Shown here piece by piece: positions 4,116 through 5,042 of a stretch of 5,042 nt of DNA. The translations under genes and the position numbers were made by a program. Where the stretch lies: positions 911-5,952 of the forward strand of contig DGGX01000016.1 in the NCBI GenBank assembly GCA_002392385.1, in the 5' to 3' direction. Each line of letters begins with the position of its first letter. The first letter of the stretch is position 1. Below the pieces are notes generated by a model that was given only the letters and a program-made list of their open reading frames with translations, did no database searches and was not told the origin of the DNA. The stretch comes from Lachnospiraceae bacterium UBA3863 (lineage in GTDB: Bacteria; Bacillota; Clostridia; Lachnospirales; Lachnospiraceae).

Positions 4116-5042
4116 ATGAAGTGCCTTATCACTGACGCCGTCTACCCCGGTATCGCGCAGGAACTGAAGAAGTATATCGAAGTGGACACGACGGACGGTC
4201 GTCCGCTCTCCAAGGCAGACCTGCTGGAGAAGATCGGGGACTATGAGATCCTGATCATGCGCGTGGATCCCAAGATCGACAGGGAGGTCCTCGACGCCGC
4301 GAAGAAGCTGCAGATGATCGGTGTCTGCGCGGTCGGGACCAATCACATCGACATGGAGTACGCCGCGGAGAAGGGCATCAACGTCTTCAACGCGCCCGGC
4401 ATGAACGCGAACGCGGTCGCCGAGCTCACCATCGCCAAGATGCTGGAGATCTCCCGGCACACCATTCCCGCCAACTACGACGTCAAGGTGAATCACAACT
4501 GGGACAAGTACAAGTTCGTCGGCAGGGAGCTCCGCGGGAAAACGCTGGGCATCCTCGGCTTCGGCAAGATCGGCCGCCGCGTCGGCGAGCTGGGACGTGC
4601 CTTCAAGATGCGGATCGTAGCCTATGATCCCTACCTGCGGCCCGAGCAGTTCGAGGCGGAACACGCCAAGGGCGCCAGCATCCAGGAACTGATCCGCGTC
4701 TCCGACTTCATCTCGATCCACGTCCCGCTGACCCAGGAGACCCGGAACATGTTCAACAAGGAGTCCATCGCCCACATGAAGGAAGGGGCGGTGGTCCTGA
4801 ACATGAGCCGCGGCGGCATCGTCAACGAGAAGGACATGTACGAGGCGCTGCAGGAAGGGCGGATCGGCGGATACGCCGCCGATGTCCTGGAGAATGAGCT
4901 GGCGGGCGCCGGCCTCACGGGCAATGACGAGTTCGAGAACCCGCTTTTCGACTGCGAGAATTTCATCATCACGCCGCACCTGGGCGCCCAGTCCGTGGAC
5001 GCGGCGAGGGATATCGGCATCTACATCACCGGCAAGGTGAAG
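4116..5042 (+). CDS. D-isomer-specific 2-hydroxyacid dehydrogenase, phosphoglycerate dehydrogenase-like (3' end outside window)
   Basis: This cytosolic NAD-dependent enzyme family interconverts a D-2-hydroxyacid and its 2-oxo acid. The first 309 residues are present and the frame is open to the window edge. The substrate domain shows VGTNHIDMEYAAEKGINVFN (73-92) and NAPGMNANAVAELT (92-105), a form typical of phosphoglycerate dehydrogenase and relatives. The Rossmann motif GFGKIG is at 148-153, and D171 at the end of the second strand (VAYDPY) points to NAD. The catalytic set is complete: R232 in SRGGIV, E261 in DVLENE (spacing from the Arg as in D-lactate dehydrogenase) and H288 in TPHLGA. 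It could be SerA (3-phosphoglycerate to serine) or a D-lactate or D-hydroxyisocaproate-type dehydrogenase. No serine genes are visible, and the neighbouring LDH-like and flavoprotein genes suggest a more specialised role. Whether a C-terminal ACT domain follows cannot be seen, so no symbol is given. Confidence 0.9.
   Translation, partial: MKCLITDAVYPGIAQELKKYIEVDTTDGRPLSKADLLEKIGDYEILIMRVDPKIDREVLDAAKKLQMIGVCAVGTNHIDMEYAAEKGINVFNAPGMNANAVAELTIAKMLEISRHTIPANYDVKVNHNWDKYKFVGRELRGKTLGILGFGKIGRRVGELGRAFKMRIVAYDPYLRPEQFEAEHAKGASIQELIRVSDFISIHVPLTQETRNMFNKESIAHMKEGAVVLNMSRGGIVNEKDMYEALQEGRIGGYAADVLENELAGAGLTGNDEFENPLFDCENFIITPHLGAQSVDAARDIGIYITGKVK

Noticed and set aside
4116..5042. Naming the last gene serA
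   Set aside because: The sequence fits phosphoglycerate dehydrogenase-like enzymes, but the family is broad, the C-terminus is missing and no serine genes are adjacent.

Overview
The window reads as chromosomal DNA from a GC-rich Firmicute, most likely a member of the Clostridia and possibly Lachnospiraceae. The reasons are strong AGGAGG-type ribosome binding sites, GC-rich third codon positions, all genes on one strand with short gaps, anaerobe-type flavoproteins, and an intergenic repeat built on a GAACCGTCCCC core, which I recall from clostridial genomes. This is a judgement from style, not from a database match.

Layout, all on the + strand. Positions 3-701 hold the C-terminal part of folC (folylpolyglutamate/dihydrofolate synthase), cut by the left edge. 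Positions 702-962 are non-coding. They carry a 25-bp perfect inverted repeat, a second short hairpin with the same loop core, a bare copy of the core overlapping the folC stop codon, and a ribosome binding site with an ATG that leads only into the repeat. Positions 963-1490 encode a small FMN nitroreductase-family protein. Positions 1534-2868 encode an atypical L-lactate/malate dehydrogenase-fold protein with an N-terminal extension of about 143 residues. Positions 2868-4001 encode a two-part flavoprotein: an unrecognised N-terminal domain followed by an NADPH-dependent FMN reductase (flavodoxin-like) domain with four cysteines. Positions 4002-4115 are intergenic and contain degenerate copies of the preceding gene's tail, each with its own stop codon. 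Positions 4116-5042 encode the first 309 residues of a D-isomer-specific 2-hydroxyacid dehydrogenase resembling phosphoglycerate dehydrogenase, cut by the right edge.

The nitroreductase, the LDH-like protein and the flavoprotein are close enough to be one transcript. The LDH-like and flavoprotein genes overlap by one base (TGATG) and are very probably translationally coupled. The D-2-hydroxyacid dehydrogenase follows after 114 bases with its own good ribosome binding site. An LDH/MDH-fold protein, a flavin reductase-like protein and a D-2-hydroxyacid dehydrogenase side by side suggest a redox route acting on a 2-hydroxy/2-oxo acid. The substrate cannot be read from the sequence. The LDH-like protein appears to lack several textbook catalytic residues, so this cassette is the best candidate here for an undescribed function.
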